Source: Nomia melanderi (lineage: Eukaryota; Arthropoda; Insecta; Hymenoptera; Halictidae). From it: a stretch of 64,000 bases of DNA. The position numbers and the translations under genes are program-made. The notes under the pieces are model-generated. The model did not search any database. It worked only from the letters and a program-made list of their open reading frames with translations, and was not told the origin of the DNA. Location of the stretch: positions 18,543,660 through 18,607,659 of the forward strand of contig NC_134999.1 of the NCBI RefSeq assembly GCF_051020985.1. Reading direction: 5' to 3'. Positions 61,881 to 64,000 of the stretch are shown here, piece after piece (the stretch's first letter is position 1; every line of letters starts with the position of its first letter).

Positions 61881-62097
61881 AAAACCGAATATTATTTATT
61901 CCACAAAAGTTCACGAGAAAATATCCAAAAATCACCTGAACCGTATTGACCTCTGAGGCACTCAAATATCAACTCAATTATCTACAAAGAGCAAAGAAAA
62001 ACCGAATATTATTTCTTCCACAAAAGTTCACGAGAACCAGAAAACATCCAAAAATCACCTGAACTATATTGACCTCCGAGGCACTCAATTATCGACG
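61881..62097. repeat. 117-bp tandem duplication
   Basis: Two diverged units with a 117-base period share AAAACCGAATATTATTT, CACAAAAGTTCACGAGAA and CCAAAAATCACCTGAAC. No coding signal is present. Confidence 0.8.
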
Positions 62098-62373
62098 AAG
62101 TTAAAGTGAAAAGCATCAACGAACAACCACTTCTAGACGCAATCTCTTTCGAGCATCGAGTTCCCCGCTTCACAATGGAATATAAACTTACATAAGCGAC
62201 CGTAATGCATTAATGATTTTTACCAGAGCGTTTATTGCTTCACTATTTATTAGCGAACACAGAAAAATCGGAATTTAAAACAGAATTCGTTCGCGGCGGT
62301 CGAAACACGGTGCTTATTACCTCCGTGAAAAATCTGACATCGAAACGCGAAGCAACAAGACCTGCCGGGGCTC

Positions 62374-62386
62374 CAATATGGCGGCC
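62374..62386. promoter_or_regulatory. YY1/Pho-like motif CAATATGGCGGCC
   Basis: An exact match to CAANATGGCGG on the plus strand. Regulatory role not shown. Confidence 0.3.
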
Positions 62387-62594
62387 GGGCTTCATTGCCG
62401 CGATAGACAACGAACTTTATCACTGGTTGGAAACGATCCGGGCCCTATCTATTTATTTAATCGTTTTACTCATTCCGTCATTTAACTGTTAATAGAACTG
62501 AAAATAATAAAAGACGGGGCAATCACGGCGCTGTGATTCGTTAAGTTTCAGGCCTGAATGGATCCCGGCACTAAAAGTTTATTACAACCGCGAG

Positions 62595-62620
62595 CAAGCG
62601 AGCGAGCGAGCGAGCGAGCG
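62595..62620. repeat. GCGA microsatellite
   Basis: About six GCGA units followed by a GA-rich run. Confidence 0.85.
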
Positions 62621-63475
62621 GGAGAGAGCGTGGTAAGCTTGGTAGCTCCGGCGAACGCTGGCGAACGATGACGTACTCTATCACGCACCGATTAGATGGA
62701 TTACGAGTGTCTCATGTTGTATTATGTAAAACACGGCCGATTGTTGGTCCCGGCCCCTATTATCACTCAACGGACGCGCGTACCGGTGAAAGGATCTGTC
62801 GGTAAAGCAGATGTCTGGCCTCTCCGGGCGTCATTTTTCAAGCCCCTTTCAAGTTATTCTCGGCCGGGACGTTGATTGATGACGAAAACGCGGTCGCATA
62901 AAAGATTCACCGTCCGCCGAGCTTCCAATAATGAAAAGGAATGTTTAAAGACTCTCTTCGGGCCGGCCCATAAATTGCTAATGTTTTATTGCCGTAAACA
63001 CCGCGAATGGGAACGACAGAGAGAAGCGGCGCGGGTTAAAGATCGCCTCGTAACTTTTCGGTAGCGGCCGCGGCTACTTAGTCGAACTTCATTCATCGCA
63101 TGTCGCCGTCCTCTGAACCGCCCCCGCGATGGGAACAATGAGACGAATTTATTTTCGCCACGTTGTTTCGTTCATTAAAATTCCTACGGAATATTTTCGC
63201 TCGGTTCGATATCGAGAGGGAAACAGATCCCACCGGAAGCTCGTAGAACGATGCTGTTAAGCGAAAAAGCGAGTCGGAAATGTAGAATACGGTTTTCCCT
63301 CGATTTGCCTGGGGAACACAGCGCGTACAGAGTTCTCGCGTGTCTGTTCGTTACCGGCGGTTTCTACTTATTTACTGCGAGCACGAACCACAGCGTGCCG
63401 CGCTAGCGTTTCGAGCTGATTTTCTTGACAACGAAGCTAGGGAAATGTTGTTGCAACATTTTTGACGAAACTTTC

Positions 63476-63717
63476 TTAACCTCTTGCCCTACAATTTGTT
63501 TCTCGGCTATGACCGACACAACTATTTTATCATTAATGATTTATTAAGGAAAAGAACAAAATTATATTTATACTTTATATCAATATTTGCTGTAAAGCAT
63601 AATAATTGATAACAACAGAATAATATTTCATTTGAATTGTAAAGGTTCAAATGTCCATGCTTGTTCAATTCTGTTTGAAATTTCCATCGCGTGTATGACA
63701 CGTTAGCAAGGGACTAA
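63476..63717. mobile_element. Family-A TTAA-type MITE, reverse orientation
   Basis: The left end TTAACCTCTTGCCCTACAA is the reverse of the right end of 40422-40672. The right edge (GTTAGCAAGGGACTAA) is diverged. The interior is AT-rich with no coding capacity. Confidence 0.65.
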
Positions 63718-64000
63718 TGGACTCTCGATACTTGAGTTTAGTTACAAATGGATTTTGTATTTCGGGATTCTTTCGTTTGAAATCGTTTATCCTTTTACAA
63801 GAATTATTAAATCCATCGAAGAATGTCGAGTGGAATCCGCCGGTCCGTCGAATGATAATTCATTCATCTGGCCGATCCTCTATTTATCCCCGGCCGGCGC
63901 GTATTACTTTCACCTCGGCGAGCGAAATGGCCACGTATGCTCGCGGGAAGACGTAAGGCCGAGGAAGTGCAAGGGATCACGTACTTTCTTTGAAACGTAG

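Larger units (their letters stand above)
35232..64000. other. Non-coding region with many MITEs, no supported gene
   Basis: This 29-kb stretch is upstream of the first recovered ARID5 exon. It is probably a long intron of ARID5, an intergenic region, or both. I searched for the missing ARID5 N-terminal exon (expected HGPY and YFLPE-like motifs on the minus strand) and found none. Open frames of up to about 206 codons lack domains. It holds most of the TTAA-type MITEs, the 132-, 92- and 117-bp tandem repeats, several microsatellites and recurrent CAANATGGCGG motifs. Confidence 0.55.

Overview
This window is eukaryotic nuclear DNA, most probably from an insect and plausibly a hymenopteran. It is gene-poor, with spliced coding exons, long non-coding stretches, many microsatellites and many short TTAA-flanked repeats. 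There are no operons, ribosome binding sites, CRISPR arrays or rRNA, and I saw no convincing tRNA. The insect assignment rests on the protein and on genome style, not on a species-specific marker.

The one gene I can identify firmly is an ARID5 (ARID5B-type) chromatin or DNA-binding protein on the minus strand. Five coding exons were joined by reading splice sites and frames: 34754-35231, 31503-31790, 30865-31015, about 30584-30794, and 27869-30139. Phases agree at every junction and give an open frame of about 1132 codons, incomplete at the N-terminus. The first exon carries the conserved ARID5B N-terminal region. The next three share the ARID domain. The last is a long low-complexity tail with polyGln, polyHis and polyAsn tracts. 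The frame ends at a TAG at 27869-27871. The low-complexity stretch 23390-27868 is its likely 3' UTR. An upstream coding exon must exist but I could not find it.

A second, unidentified minus-strand exon (12637-13288) encodes about 217 residues rich in Pro, Gly and Ser. It is bounded by plausible splice sites and has no usable ATG, so it is an internal exon of another gene. It could be the activation domain or N-terminal part of a transcription cofactor. The intervals 1-12636 and 13289-23389 contain no gene I can support; the part at about 14-18.5 kb is rich in GC and CpG.

The right half (30-64 kb) is the more unusual part. It contains at least 18 short (about 190-275 bp) non-coding elements in seven families, with related inverted ends beginning TTAAC and TTAA target sites, as in piggyBac-type MITEs. 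Two pairs from different families share a single TTAA, one element is nested in another, and two opposed copies flank an ARID5 exon. None was seen in the first 30 kb. The same half has a 132-bp tandem repeat that stays open for 170 codons, a 92-bp and a 117-bp duplication, and most of the recurrent CAANATGGCGG (YY1/Pho-like) motifs.
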